From Nymphaea colorata (Eukaryota > Streptophyta > Magnoliopsida > Nymphaeales > Nymphaeaceae): a DNA stretch of 19,986 nucleotides. Numbering within the stretch: the stretch's first letter is position 1; every line of letters starts with the position of its first letter. Made by a program: the position numbers and the translations under genes. The stretch spans positions 1 through 19,986 of the forward strand of contig NW_022205031.1 of the NCBI RefSeq assembly GCF_008831285.2. Direction: 5' to 3'. Positions 19,849-19,986 of this stretch are shown piece by piece. The notes under the pieces were generated by a model. The model was given only the letters and a program-made list of their open reading frames with translations. It did no database searches and was not told the origin of the DNA.

Positions 19849-19986
19849 TGATCACCCATATTTAATTGATTTTTTTTTTTACTTGTTGTTACTTTCCTTA
19901 TTGAATTATTTAGTCAATTGTAATCACAAGTTTAAAAGAAAATTAAAGAGATTCATGTGATTGATTTGCTCATCGATATTTAATTT
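18784..19986 (+). repeat. Compound HOR copy 3, incomplete (1a-6c, 10a-15c)
   Basis: The copy follows the compound order, including J1 at ~19394 and the 29-bp TGGAA deletion at 19207, and is cut by the window end inside 15c. Relative to 15413 onward it is 14 bases shorter by the 12c palindrome (offset 814 versus 828), all through one- and two-base losses. One more T is lost at ~19848, which removes a stop codon and opens an 84-codon chance ORF (19706-19960). Confidence 0.9.

Larger units (their letters stand above)
1..19986. repeat. AT-rich satellite array, ~115 bp monomers in a,b,c trimers and higher-order repeats
   Basis: The window is head-to-tail satellite from first to last base, with no inversion and no inserted unique sequence. 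The landmark AATCACAAGTT or a near variant recurs every 113-117 bp. In the first full HOR its ATC starts fall at 69, 182, 296, 411, 495, 610, 725, 842, 957, 1072, 1186, 1394, 1508, 1622, 1737, 1851, 1965, 2080, 2258 and 2373; the short or long intervals mark deleted monomers. Between landmarks three linker classes rotate: a (GGGATC...GATCCC-like, then GTAGTTAATCCAATGAG), b (CAATACGAGTGGGATTTAA-like, then TTGATCACACATATTTAATT) and c (AAAATGAATGAGATTCAA, then TTTGCTCA). Base composition is strongly AT-rich by eye. Stop codons are dense in all frames. Multimeric satellites of this kind are known from eukaryotic centromeres and heterochromatin; the specific family is not recognised and the chromosomal location is inference. 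Confidence 0.97.

Noticed and set aside
19706-19960. 84-codon open frame on the + strand with a hydrophobic C-terminal part
   Set aside because: It is the same chance frame from monomer 13a. It runs past the usual stop only because one T is missing from TTCTTTTGATC at ~19848, inside the error-like deletion zone. The hydrophobic stretch is translated T-tract.
1-19986. CRISPR-like array (short conserved repeat with spacers)
   Set aside because: The ~50 bp cores recur every ~115 bp, but the intervals are not unique spacers: they fall into three repeating classes and recur in the HOR, which is satellite organisation.
1-19986. Transposon or LTR remnants
   Set aside because: No terminal repeats with target-site duplications, no reverse transcriptase or transposase fragments, and every junction found joins satellite to satellite.
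1-19986. Telomeric repeats
   Set aside because: No run of TTAGGG, TTTAGGG, TTAGG or related units on either strand.

Overview
The whole window is one uninterrupted, AT-rich tandem satellite array. I see no protein gene, no rRNA or tRNA gene, no CRISPR array, no recognisable mobile element and no unique sequence. Long multimeric (higher-order repeat, HOR) satellite arrays point to a eukaryotic nuclear genome, most plausibly centromeric, pericentromeric or other constitutive heterochromatin. I do not recognise the satellite family and cannot name the taxon. There is no telomere motif and no usable CENP-B box.

The array is nested on several levels. (1) The unit is a ~114-115 bp monomer with a conserved ~50 bp core, roughly ACTTGTTRTTACATC ... 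TGATTGAAATCACAAGTT. The core is itself an imperfect inverted repeat. (2) Three monomer classes, here called a, b and c, alternate strictly and form a ~345 bp trimer. (3) Seven trimers T1-T7 (21 monomers, numbered 1a to 21c) form a 2,304 bp HOR. Within it T5-T7 look like a second, shortened copy of T1-T4, so an older 4-trimer unit probably doubled and lost about one trimer. Three monomers of the HOR carry fixed internal deletions. (4) In the right half the HOR is replaced by a compound HOR of ~3.37 kb.

Layout: 1-60 is the tail of an HOR; 61-2364, 2365-4669 and 4670-6973 are three HOR copies that appear identical except for the length of one T-tract; 6974-9508 is a transitional copy (2,535 bp) that is like the first three up to ~8,740 and then has a different tail plus a two-monomer duplication; 9509-12033 is a diverged copy (2,525 bp) with the same duplication; 12034-15412 and 15413-18783 are two copies of the compound HOR (3,379 and 3,371 bp); 18784-19986 is a third, incomplete copy. 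The compound HOR can be explained as a fusion of the tail types seen in 6974-9508 and 9509-12033, joined across internal deletions with 1-5 bp microhomology.

The length differences between copies can be accounted for base by base. This exposes two zones (about 8,119-8,554 and 18,298-19,848) and the first ~36 bases in which one- and two-base deletions, many in homopolymers, pile up. These look more like consensus or sequencing errors than biology. The longest ORFs (~80 codons) are chance reading frames within the satellite; one of them owes its length to one of these suspect deletions.
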